A DNA stretch of 5,041 bases. It comes from Blastocatellia bacterium (GTDB lineage: Bacteria; Acidobacteriota; Blastocatellia; Pyrinomonadales; Pyrinomonadaceae). Below, in pieces: positions 1-5,000 of this stretch (its first letter is position 1; each line of letters starts with the position of its first letter). The translations under genes were made by a program, and so were the position numbers. Under the pieces are notes generated by a model that saw nothing but the letters and a program-made list of their open reading frames with translations, was not told the origin of the DNA and searched no databases. The stretch lies in contig DNND01000109.1 in NCBI GenBank assembly GCA_003488005.1, forward strand, positions 11,480 through 16,520, in the 5' to 3' direction.

Positions 1-502
1 CGCCTCGGCCACCGCGCACGTTTTTCGATACTTGTTCGCTGGTCCAATCGCGCGCGTCTTTGCCGTCAACTTCCAGGATGCGATCGCCATAACGCAACCC
101 GAGGCGACCGGCGGGCGTGCCTTCGACTGCCGACTGAATATAGACGCCGTCGCGATGCTGCACGATGGTTACGCCGATGCCGTAGAAACGCGAATCCTGA
201 TCTTCTCTCAGTTTCCGAAATTCGTTGTAGGGAAAATACATTGAGTGCGGATCGAGCGTCGAAAGCATTCCCTGAATGGCAGCCTGCGTCGCCTTTTCGT
301 AATCTATCTCGCCCGCATACTGGCCTGAGATTGCTTCGATGGCTTCGTTGTAATCCTTCTCAATGTCGTCAGCTTGGGTATTTGAGACAGCACTGTTGGC
401 GGGCGTGCTATGGCGAAAGCGCTGTGAGCGGCCGATGGTGCCGCCGACAAGCGCTGCAATCAAAACGACTGAACAGGCAATGATTGAAAATCTTTTAGTC
501 AT
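1..502 (-). CDS. S41 family C-terminal processing peptidase, N-terminal part (truncated by window edge)
   Basis: I translated the minus strand from ATG at 502-500; it stays open to the window edge, giving 167 residues. Residues 1-4 are MTKR. They are followed by a hydrophobic stretch at about 6-23 (IIACSVVLIAALVGG), which reads as a signal anchor, so the protein probably sits outside the cytoplasmic membrane. Residues 31-45 are a low-complexity linker. Residues 46-100 match the N-terminal region of S41 peptidases, including STLDPHS at 81-87 followed by YF and EF. A PDZ domain starts near 106 (FYGIGVTI) and shows GTPAGRLGLRYGDRILEVDG at about 128-147. The family cleaves proteins near their C termini with a Ser/Lys dyad. 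That dyad lies downstream of the window edge and cannot be checked. The start is supported by the anchor directly following it, although no good Shine-Dalgarno sequence is visible. The gene is divergent from the glycosyltransferase at 580. The family call is firm; substrate and exact subtype are unknown. Confidence 0.93.
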   Translation of the reverse strand, partial: MTKRFSIIACSVVLIAALVGGTIGRSQRFRHSTPANSAVSNTQADDIEKDYNEAIEAISGQYAGEIDYEKATQAAIQGMLSTLDPHSMYFPYNEFRKLREDQDSRFYGIGVTIVQHRDGVYIQSAVEGTPAGRLGLRYGDRILEVDGKDARDWTSEQVSKNVRGGRG

Positions 503-527
503 ATTTCAAAACCGGTAAACCATAGCA

Positions 528-554
528 ATATTAACACAAGGGTGCAGTTTTCAA
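528..554 (-). promoter_or_regulatory. candidate sigma70-like promoter for the S41 peptidase
   Basis: On the minus strand a TTGAAA (554-549) is followed after 15 bases by TAATAT (533-528), which lies about 25 bases before the ATG at 502. The -35 matches consensus at 5 of 6 positions, but the spacer is shorter than the usual 17 and the -10 match is approximate. This is the only reasonable pair I found in the divergent spacer for this direction. It is a motif match by eye only. Confidence 0.3.
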
Positions 555-579
555 CTCCCGCCGCCGAAGCCAGCTCAGT

Positions 580-1380
580 ATGCTATATTCGCCGCCAGAA
601 CCACCCATCGATCGCATGACCCTTTCGCTGTCCATTGTTGTTCCTGCTTATAACGAAGGTGCGCGCCTCGCAAAATCGTTGCGGGAGATTGCGTCCTATC
701 TGCAGAACTACCCGGCTGATTCCGAGTTGATCGTGGTTGACGACGGCTCGACGGACAGCACAGCCGACACCGCGCGACAAGAACTGGCCGCGGCGCAAAA
801 CGTCCGCACTTCGGTTATTAGCTACCAATCGAATTTGGGAAAAGGCCGCGCGGTTCGCTTGGGATTGCTTGCGTCGCGCGGCGACATTGCTTTGTTTACC
901 GACGCCGATCTGTCTACTCCAATTATTGAAACTCCTAAACTAATCGAACCGCTTCAGCGCAACGAATGCGATCTCGCGTTTGGATCGCGAGCGCTCGATC
1001 GCAGTTTGATTGGCGTGCACCAACCGTGGCGCCGCGAGCAGGGCGGCCGCGTATTTAATCTTGCCGTGCGTGTAGCAACTGGCCTTCCCTTTTGGGACAC
1101 GCAATGCGGCTTCAAGGCGTTCAATATGAAAACTTGCCGGCCGATTATCGAAGGAGCAACAATCGATCGCTTCGGGTTTGATGTTGAACTACTTTACGTG
1201 GCCCACCGCGCCGGGTTGCGGCTGAAGGAAATTCCGGTGCGTTGGAACCATGTCGAGGGCAGCAAAATTAGTTTTGCCAGCGATAGTGTGAAGATGCTGA
1301 GCGAGGTTGGCAGAATTCGCCAACAAGCGCGCCGCGGAGTTTATGATCGAGCCATCAGCGAAGTGCACGCGCTACAATAA
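580..1380 (+). CDS. family 2 glycosyltransferase, dolichyl-phosphate beta-glucosyltransferase (ALG5)-like
   Basis: The frame encodes 266 residues with a GT-A fold N-terminal signature: VVPAYNE at 20-26, VVDDGSTDS at 52-60, NLGKGRAVRLG at 85-95 and the metal-binding DxD region FTDADLSTP at 106-114. The second half carries DTQCGFK at 173-179, FGFDVELLY at 198-206 and an EIPVRW...VEGSK segment at 217-229. The last three are what I recall from ALG5-type enzymes, which transfer glucose from UDP-glucose to a polyprenyl or dolichyl phosphate. There is no C-terminal membrane domain, so it is probably cytosolic or peripheral. By family it likely charges a lipid carrier with a hexose for cell-envelope glycan or protein glycosylation; sugar and acceptor cannot be read from sequence. 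Residues 1-12 lie outside the conserved domain and no Shine-Dalgarno precedes either ATG, so Met13 (616, giving 254 residues) is an equally good start. It is followed 40 bases later by the YjbR-like gene on the same strand. Confidence 0.9.
   Translation: MLYSPPEPPIDRMTLSLSIVVPAYNEGARLAKSLREIASYLQNYPADSELIVVDDGSTDSTADTARQELAAAQNVRTSVISYQSNLGKGRAVRLGLLASRGDIALFTDADLSTPIIETPKLIEPLQRNECDLAFGSRALDRSLIGVHQPWRREQGGRVFNLAVRVATGLPFWDTQCGFKAFNMKTCRPIIEGATIDRFGFDVELLYVAHRAGLRLKEIPVRWNHVEGSKISFASDSVKMLSEVGRIRQQARRGVYDRAISEVHALQ
581..589 (+). promoter_or_regulatory. candidate extended -10 element near the glycosyltransferase start
   Basis: TGCTATATT fits the extended -10 pattern TGnTATAAT with one mismatch. 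I see no good -35 at 16-18 bases upstream. The element lies inside the longest reading frame of the glycosyltransferase (ATG at 580) but upstream of the alternative ATG at 616. If it is real, transcription would begin near 596 and the shorter start would be the true one. Weak evidence. Confidence 0.2.
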
Positions 1381-1420
1381 GCGAACAGCGCAACCAATAA
1401 CGATAGTTGTTTAAGTCACC

Positions 1421-1762
1421 ATGTTAACGGCTGATCAATTCCGTGGCCTCGCTCTCGCGATGGACGGCGCTATCGAGAGCGCGCACATGGGCCATCCTGA
1501 TTTTCGCGCTAATGGCCGCATCTTTGCCACGCTTCATCCGGGGAACGAACTTGGAATGGTCAAGTTGACGCCGGAACAACAACAGGAGTTTCTGCGTGAA
1601 GGCTCGGATACATTCGTACCATCGAGCGGAGCCTGGGGACGCCAGGGATGCACGAACGTGAAGCTGGCGGCTGTTGACGAAGACACCCTCGGGCGGGCCC
1701 TCACCCTTGCGTGGCAGAACACAAAAAAGCAGACTGGCGCTAAGCGCAAAAAGAAAAAATGA
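1421..1762 (+). CDS. MmcQ/YjbR-like small protein
   Basis: The product has 113 residues, the usual size for the YjbR/MmcQ family. It shows the family's typical layout: an N-terminal helix (DQFRGLALAMDGAIES, 5-20), HPDFRANGRIFATL at 25-38 with strand-like character, a MVKLTPEQQQEF segment at 46-57, and the C-terminal signature GAWGRQGCTNVKL at 70-82. Family members adopt a CyaY-like or DNA-binding-like fold, but their biochemical role is not well established, so no function is assigned. The C terminus is a very basic tail (AKRKKKK at 107-113). Its A-rich codons lie immediately before the pdxJ start, and the stop TGA overlaps that start as ATGA. No clear Shine-Dalgarno is seen before ATG 1421. 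It probably belongs to one transcription unit with the upstream glycosyltransferase and with pdxJ. Confidence 0.88.
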   Translation: MLTADQFRGLALAMDGAIESAHMGHPDFRANGRIFATLHPGNELGMVKLTPEQQQEFLREGSDTFVPSSGAWGRQGCTNVKLAAVDEDTLGRALTLAWQNTKKQTGAKRKKKK

Positions 1763-2511
1763 CTGCACGACTAAACGTAAACATCGATCACGTGGCCACT
1801 GTGCGTCAGGCGCGGCGCGCACCTGAGCCGAGCGTCGTCGCCGCGGCCATGCTCTGCGAACAAGCCGGCGCGGACGGCATCACCGTCCACTTGCGCGGCG
1901 ATCGCCGGCATATTCAGGACGATGATGTGCGCGCGCTGCGCCAAAGCGTGACCACCTATTTGAACCTGGAGATGGCCGCGACAGAAGAGATGCTGGGGAT
2001 TGCACTCGAGATAAGGCCGGATGCTGTGACGCTGGTTCCCGAAAGTCCAGATGAAATAACCACCGAAGGCGGCTTGAACGTAACGGCTAACATAGCGATT
2101 GTCCGGGCGACGGTCAGCCGGCTGCGACAAGCGGGAATTCTGGCCAGCCTCTTCATCGATCCGGATCCAAAACAGATTGAAGCTGCGCATGAAATCAACG
2201 CTCAACAAATCGAGTTGTGCACTGCGCCTTATGCCGACGCGACTTTAGGCGCGCGGGGTTTTCATGGCGAGGGCGCTTTGCGAGCCGGTCAGGAATTGAG
2301 AAGACTGCGCGAAGCCGCGGCCTTGGGGATGCAATATGGAATACTAATCGCGGCCGGTCATGGGCTGACTTACCGCAACGTCGGCGCGGTGGCGGCAATG
2401 CCCGACGTGATGGAATTTAATATCGGACACAACATTATCGCGCACGCGGTATTTGTTGGTTTGGAAAGGGCGGTTGGAGAAATGCGCGAGGCTATTGGTC
2501 TAGCTTCGTGA
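1759..2511 (+). CDS. pdxJ: pyridoxine 5'-phosphate synthase PdxJ
   Basis: PdxJ condenses 1-deoxy-D-xylulose 5-phosphate with 3-amino-2-oxopropyl phosphate to make pyridoxine 5'-phosphate, the ring-closing step of the DXP-dependent vitamin B6 route in the cytosol. The 250-residue product is close to the usual 240-250 and matches the TIM-barrel family throughout: LNVNIDHVATVRQAR at 5-19, GADGITVHLRGDRRHI at 37-52, LNLEMAATEEM at 68-78, LVPESPDEITTEGGL at 92-106, SLFIDPD at 130-136, YADA at 158-161, IAAGHGLTYRNV at 197-208 and EFNIGHNII at 219-227. By alignment to the E. coli enzyme as I recall it, the catalytic residues His, Glu, His correspond to H44, E71 and H201, all present. The region between YADA and AGHGL is about nine residues longer than in E. 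coli. The start overlaps the upstream stop (ATGA), which favours translational coupling, and the leader is A-rich without a clear Shine-Dalgarno. The 3' end overlaps atpC on the other strand by 12 bases. Confidence 0.98.
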   Translation: MTARLNVNIDHVATVRQARRAPEPSVVAAAMLCEQAGADGITVHLRGDRRHIQDDDVRALRQSVTTYLNLEMAATEEMLGIALEIRPDAVTLVPESPDEITTEGGLNVTANIAIVRATVSRLRQAGILASLFIDPDPKQIEAAHEINAQQIELCTAPYADATLGARGFHGEGALRAGQELRRLREAAALGMQYGILIAAGHGLTYRNVGAVAAMPDVMEFNIGHNIIAHAVFVGLERAVGEMREAIGLAS

Positions 2512-2910
2512 GCTGCCGACAAGTTGCAAACGGACCATCGAACGTTCGAGTTTAGCGCGGGCTGTTTCAAAATCCTCTTCAGTTCCAGTCCAGGACGTCA
2601 GTTGTTTTTCAATATGCTCGCGTGCCAGACGCGCGCGCGCCGCATCAATCTCTTGAGGTCGTTCGGCAACTTCCGCCAACACCGAAACTACATCGTCCTT
2701 CACTTCGACGAAGCCTCCGGAAACGTGAAGCTGCGAAGACCTGCCGCCAGTGGAGTAGGCCAGCACGCCGGTTTGAAGTTGAGAAATCAGGGGCGTGTGG
2801 CCGGGCAGAATGCCAAGCTCACCGCCGAGTCCGGGCACCGTCACGGTGTCGACGGCTTCCGAGAGCACTTTGCGTTCGGGTGTTACAACTTCTAATTGCA
2901 ATTGAGCCAT
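2500..2910 (-). CDS. atpC: F1 ATP synthase epsilon subunit
   Basis: Epsilon is part of the central stalk of F-type ATP synthase, coupling rotor movement to the catalytic beta subunits and inhibiting ATP hydrolysis in many bacteria. From ATG at 2910 the product has 136 residues, normal for the family. The N-terminal beta-sandwich (about 1-84) opens with MAQLQLEVVTPERKVLSEAV and includes GELGILPGHTPLIS at 30-43 and SGGFVEVKDDVVSVLAE at 64-80. The C-terminal helical hairpin spans about 85-133, with ERPQEIDAARARLA at 83-96. I chose ATG 2910 because epsilon subunits normally begin with this LEVVTPE strand. An in-frame ATG at 2970 would add 20 residues (MKDERRIDALLL...), partly encoded by a heptamer repeat; it has a better Shine-Dalgarno-like AAGGA than 2910, which has none. 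The gene follows atpD after 81 bases on the same strand, so the two are almost certainly cotranscribed. Its TAG stop lies inside the end of pdxJ. Confidence 0.96.
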   Translation of the reverse strand: MAQLQLEVVTPERKVLSEAVDTVTVPGLGGELGILPGHTPLISQLQTGVLAYSTGGRSSQLHVSGGFVEVKDDVVSVLAEVAERPQEIDAARARLAREHIEKQLTSWTGTEEDFETARAKLERSMVRLQLVGSSRS

Positions 2911-2917
2911 AACGAGC

Positions 2918-2988
2918 AAGGATGAAGGATGAGCTAAAAGCAGCGCGTCAATCCGTCTTTCATCCTTCATCCTTCATCCTTCATCCTT
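2918..2988. repeat. heptanucleotide tandem repeat with inverted partner in the atpD-atpC spacer
   Basis: Four perfect copies of CATCCTT lie at 2961-2988, and two inverted copies (AAGGATG) lie at 2918-2931. The segments 2918-2932 and 2960-2974 are exact reverse complements over 15 bases, so the atpD-atpC transcript could form a 15-bp stem with a 27-base loop; other registers are possible because of the tandem copies. It resembles the short tandemly repeated heptamers described in cyanobacteria and seen in other bacterial genomes. There is no T-run after the stem, so a terminator is unlikely. Confidence 0.9.
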
Positions 2989-2991
2989 TAT

Positions 2992-4518
2992 TTACTGCGC
3001 GATTGTCTTGCCTTTTTCGATCGCTTCCTCAATCGTGCCGACCATGTAAAAAGCCTGTTCCGGCAAGTCGTCATGCTTGCCGTCTACGATTTCTCGGAAG
3101 CCCCTGATCGTGTCCTCGAGCTTAACGTATTTCCCTTCAAGTCCGGTGAACTGCGCCGCAACGAAGAACGGCTGCGAAAAGAACCGCTGCACCCGGCGCG
3201 CGCGCGACACAATCAACTTGTCTTCGTCAGACAGTTCGTCGAGTCCCAGAATCGCAATGATGTCCTGCAAATCTTTGTAACGTTGCAGCACGCGCTTCAC
3301 ATCCTGCGCGGTGGCGTAATGTTCGGCGCCGATGATGCGCGGATCGAGAATGCGCGAAGAAGAACTCAACGGATCGACTGCCGGATAAATTCCCAGTTCT
3401 ACAATTTGTCGTGACAGCGCGGTTACCGCGTCAAGGTGAGCAAAGGTTGTCGCCGGCGCGGGATCAGTGTAATCGTCAGCAGGAACATAAACGGCTTGGA
3501 TCGAAGTGATCGATCCGGTCTTGGTTGAAGTGATCCGTTCCTGCATCTCGCCCATTTCCGAAGCCAGGTTCGGTTGATAACCCACCGCCGATGGCATGCG
3601 CCCCAGCAGTGCCGATACTTCGGAACCAGCTTGCGTAAAGCGAAAGATGTTGTCGATGAACAGCAACACGTCCAGACCCTTATCGCGGAAATATTCCGCG
3701 ACTGTCAGCCCCGAAAGCGCCACGCGCAAACGCGCGCCGGGAGGTTCAGTCATCTGCCCATAGATCAGCGCCACCTTGGATTGGCCAATGGCGTTCATGT
3801 CGACTTTAGTCATGTCGAATTCGCCGGTGTCATGAAAATGTTTATTAAAGGCGTCGCCAAACTGAATAACCTGCGACTCGACCATCTCGCGCAACAGATC
3901 GTTGCCTTCGCGCGTTCGCTCGCCGACGCCCGCAAACACCGAAAAGCCTGAGCGGGCTTTCGCAATGTTGTTAATCAACTCCATCACGATAACCGTCTTG
4001 CCGACGCCTGCGCCGCCGAACAAACCAATCTTGCCGCCACGCACAAACGGTTGAATCAGATCGATGACCTTGATGCCTGTCTCGAACATCTGCAACTCAG
4101 TTGACTGCTCTTCAAAAGTAGGAGCGTGACGATGAATCGGATAGCGTTCGGTGTGTTTGACGTCGCCAAGAGTGTCGACCGGCTCACCAATGACGTTGAG
4201 CACGCGGCCGAGAGTTCCTTCGCCGACCGGCATCGTGATCGGTCCGCCGGTGTCGATGGCCTTCATGCCGCGCACCATGCCGTCCGTCGGCAACATCGAA
4301 ACGGTGCGTACGCGGCCCTCGCCAAGATGCTGTTGCACTTCGGCAATCACATCGATTGGAGTGGGCACATCAAACCCTTCGGAAACAATTCGCAGCGCCT
4401 GGTAGATAGGCGGCAATTGTTTTTCCGGAAACTCTACGTCAACCACCGGGCCGATAATCTGAACGACGCGGCCGGCCGATTGTCCATCTCCATTAGCGTT
4501 TGCGCTGGACGTAGCCAT
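2992..4518 (-). CDS. atpD: F1 ATP synthase beta subunit, with an internal insertion
   Basis: This is the catalytic subunit of F-type ATP synthase, part of the alpha3-beta3 ring on the cytoplasmic face of the membrane. The 508-residue product carries the hallmarks in order: beta-barrel start GRVVQIIGPVVDVEF at 16-30, Walker A GGAGVGKT at 168-175 (K174, T175), GERTREGND at 199-207 with catalytic E200 and R201, Walker B VLLFID ending at D289, GRMPSAVGYQP at 306-316, the family signature PAVDPLSSSS at 379-388 and DELSDED at 427-433 (the usual form is DELSEED). All key residues are present. It is longer than the roughly 460-480 residues usual for the family because of a 15-residue N-terminal lead and an extra segment of about 28 residues near 219-247, between ESQVI and KVALIYGQM. 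The start at 4518 is supported by a GAGGAG Shine-Dalgarno 12 bases upstream. It leads into atpC. No atpG lies directly upstream, so this is a split ATP synthase locus. Confidence 0.98.
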   Translation of the reverse strand: MATSSANANGDGQSAGRVVQIIGPVVDVEFPEKQLPPIYQALRIVSEGFDVPTPIDVIAEVQQHLGEGRVRTVSMLPTDGMVRGMKAIDTGGPITMPVGEGTLGRVLNVIGEPVDTLGDVKHTERYPIHRHAPTFEEQSTELQMFETGIKVIDLIQPFVRGGKIGLFGGAGVGKTVIVMELINNIAKARSGFSVFAGVGERTREGNDLLREMVESQVIQFGDAFNKHFHDTGEFDMTKVDMNAIGQSKVALIYGQMTEPPGARLRVALSGLTVAEYFRDKGLDVLLFIDNIFRFTQAGSEVSALLGRMPSAVGYQPNLASEMGEMQERITSTKTGSITSIQAVYVPADDYTDPAPATTFAHLDAVTALSRQIVELGIYPAVDPLSSSSRILDPRIIGAEHYATAQDVKRVLQRYKDLQDIIAILGLDELSDEDKLIVSRARRVQRFFSQPFFVAAQFTGLEGKYVKLEDTIRGFREIVDGKHDDLPEQAFYMVGTIEEAIEKGKTIAQ

Positions 4519-4530
4519 ACTTTATTTCCA

Positions 4531-4536
4531 CTCCTC
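4531..4536 (-). promoter_or_regulatory. ribosome binding site of atpD
   Basis: On the minus strand GAGGAG lies 12 bases before the atpD ATG. This is the only clear Shine-Dalgarno in front of any gene start in the window and fixes the atpD start; the spacing is a little long. Confidence 0.65.
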
Positions 4537-4584
4537 TTTCATGGCCTGTAACGGCAGAAAAACTGGCAGGTTCAAAAGCCAGTC

Positions 4585-4614
4585 AAGATACCACAGGGCC
4601 GAAAGTTGCGCCAA
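4585..4614 (-). promoter_or_regulatory. candidate promoter of atpDC
   Basis: On the minus strand TTGGCG (4614-4609) and TATCTT (4590-4585) are separated by 18 bases, and the -10 is preceded by TGG, giving an extended -10 form (TGnTATCTT). Each hexamer matches consensus at 4 of 6 positions. Predicted transcription would begin near 4578, leaving a leader of about 60 bases before atpD. The position between the repeat element and the atpD ribosome binding site makes it plausible. Confidence 0.35.
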
Positions 4615-4700
4615 GCGCGGTTCGAAATTTGTAGTGGGGCTGTCTCATCGTTTTGTCCGATAAATTTTAGAAGGGTCTGATCAAGTTTAGAGTCTCCATT

Positions 4701-4713
4701 ACCGCGAAGCGGT
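4701..4713. repeat. hairpin module C, left copy
   Basis: ACCGC and GCGGT flank a GAA loop, giving a 5-bp hairpin. It sits in a 16-base block repeated exactly in inverse orientation at 4955-4970. Confidence 0.7.
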
Positions 4714-4725
4714 TATATAACTTAG

Positions 4726-4758
4726 CCCAGGGTTGCCGCGTCGCGCGGCTACCCTGGG
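4726..4758. repeat. hairpin module A, left copy
   Basis: Positions 4726-4740 (CCCAGGGTTGCCGCG) pair with 4744-4758 (CGCGGCTACCCTGGG) to form a 15-bp stem with one internal T-T mismatch and a 3-base loop. The right copy at 4911-4943 has the same shape with an A-A mismatch at the same position. Confidence 0.85.
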
Positions 4759-4779
4759 ATGCAGTTGGGACAGAGGCCC

Positions 4780-4794
4780 AACCCCAACGGGGTT
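4780..4794. repeat. hairpin module B, left copy
   Basis: AACCCC at 4780-4785 and GGGGTT at 4789-4794 form a perfect 6-bp stem around AAC. The matching right copy is at 4872-4885, in inverse orientation with loop GTT. Confidence 0.7.
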
Positions 4795-4871
4795 ATGTCG
4801 CTCCTGTCAAATCGAACTTAGAGTCAATCATAATCTTGAACCGGCTGCGACCGCCCAGCTGAAACTGGCAC

Positions 4872-4885
4872 AACCCCGTTGGGGT
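4872..4885. repeat. hairpin module B, right copy
   Basis: ACCCC at 4873-4877 and GGGGT at 4881-4885 form a 5-bp stem around GTT. The whole segment 4872-4885 is the exact reverse complement of 4781-4794. Confidence 0.7.
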
Positions 4886-4910
4886 GATATTCCTATCGTT
4901 AGACCTGTTA

Positions 4911-4943
4911 CCCAGGGTAGCCGCTCGGCGCGGCAACCCTGGG
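4911..4943. repeat. hairpin module A, right copy
   Basis: Positions 4911-4924 (CCCAGGGTAGCCGC) pair with 4930-4943 (GCGGCAACCCTGGG), a 14-bp stem with one internal mismatch and a 5-base loop TCGGC. It lies in inverse orientation to the left copy: its 5' arm has GTAG where the left copy's 5' arm has GTTG. Confidence 0.85.
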
Positions 4944-4956
4944 CTAGAGTTACTTA

Positions 4957-4969
4957 ACCGCTTCGCGGT
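4957..4969. repeat. hairpin module C, right copy
   Basis: This is the reverse complement of the left copy: ACCGC and GCGGT around a TTC loop. It is followed at 4975-4991 by a 17-base palindrome TCAAGTTC-A-GAACTTGA that has no full counterpart in the left arm. Confidence 0.7.
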
Positions 4970-5000
4970 ACAAATCAAGTTCAGAACTTGATCAGGGTTC

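Noticed and set aside
1747..1762. A-rich run before the YjbR stop as a possible -1 frameshift site fusing it to PdxJ
   Set aside because: The codons AAG AAA AAA do not form a good slippery heptamer (a G occupies the first position), and the ATGA overlap gives a simpler explanation, translational reinitiation at pdxJ.
2918..2988. Heptamer array considered as a CRISPR or a rho-independent terminator
   Set aside because: The units are contiguous with no unique spacers, and no T-run follows the stem in the direction of atpDC transcription.
3073..4551. Several plus-strand open frames of 60-140 codons opposite atpD
   Set aside because: They lie antisense within a fully conserved atpD, have no family resemblance or ribosome binding sites, and are expected from the codon bias of the real gene.
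4555..4583. Minus-strand hairpin ACTGGC...GCCAGT followed by five T residues, terminator-like
   Set aside because: The stem is only about 6 bp with a 10-base loop, and it overlaps the expected transcription start of the candidate atpD promoter, so a working terminator or attenuator is unlikely.
4635..4646. GGGGCTGTCTCA, resembling the terminal inverted repeat of some insertion sequences
   Set aside because: No matching opposite end and no transposase fragment are in the window, and a 12-base resemblance from memory is not enough to call an insertion sequence end.
4733..4957. Plus-strand open frame of 74 codons across the palindromic region
   Set aside because: It runs through both arms of the inverted repeat and has no ribosome binding site or recognisable domain. 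Its residues (RRAATLG, PTPTGLC) come directly from the hairpin modules. Such repeat-derived peptides are commonly misannotated as proteins.
4793..4978. Minus-strand open frame of 61 codons in the same region
   Set aside because: It reads the same modules from the other strand and yields the same RRAATLG and TPTGLCQ peptide, as expected for an inverted repeat rather than a gene.
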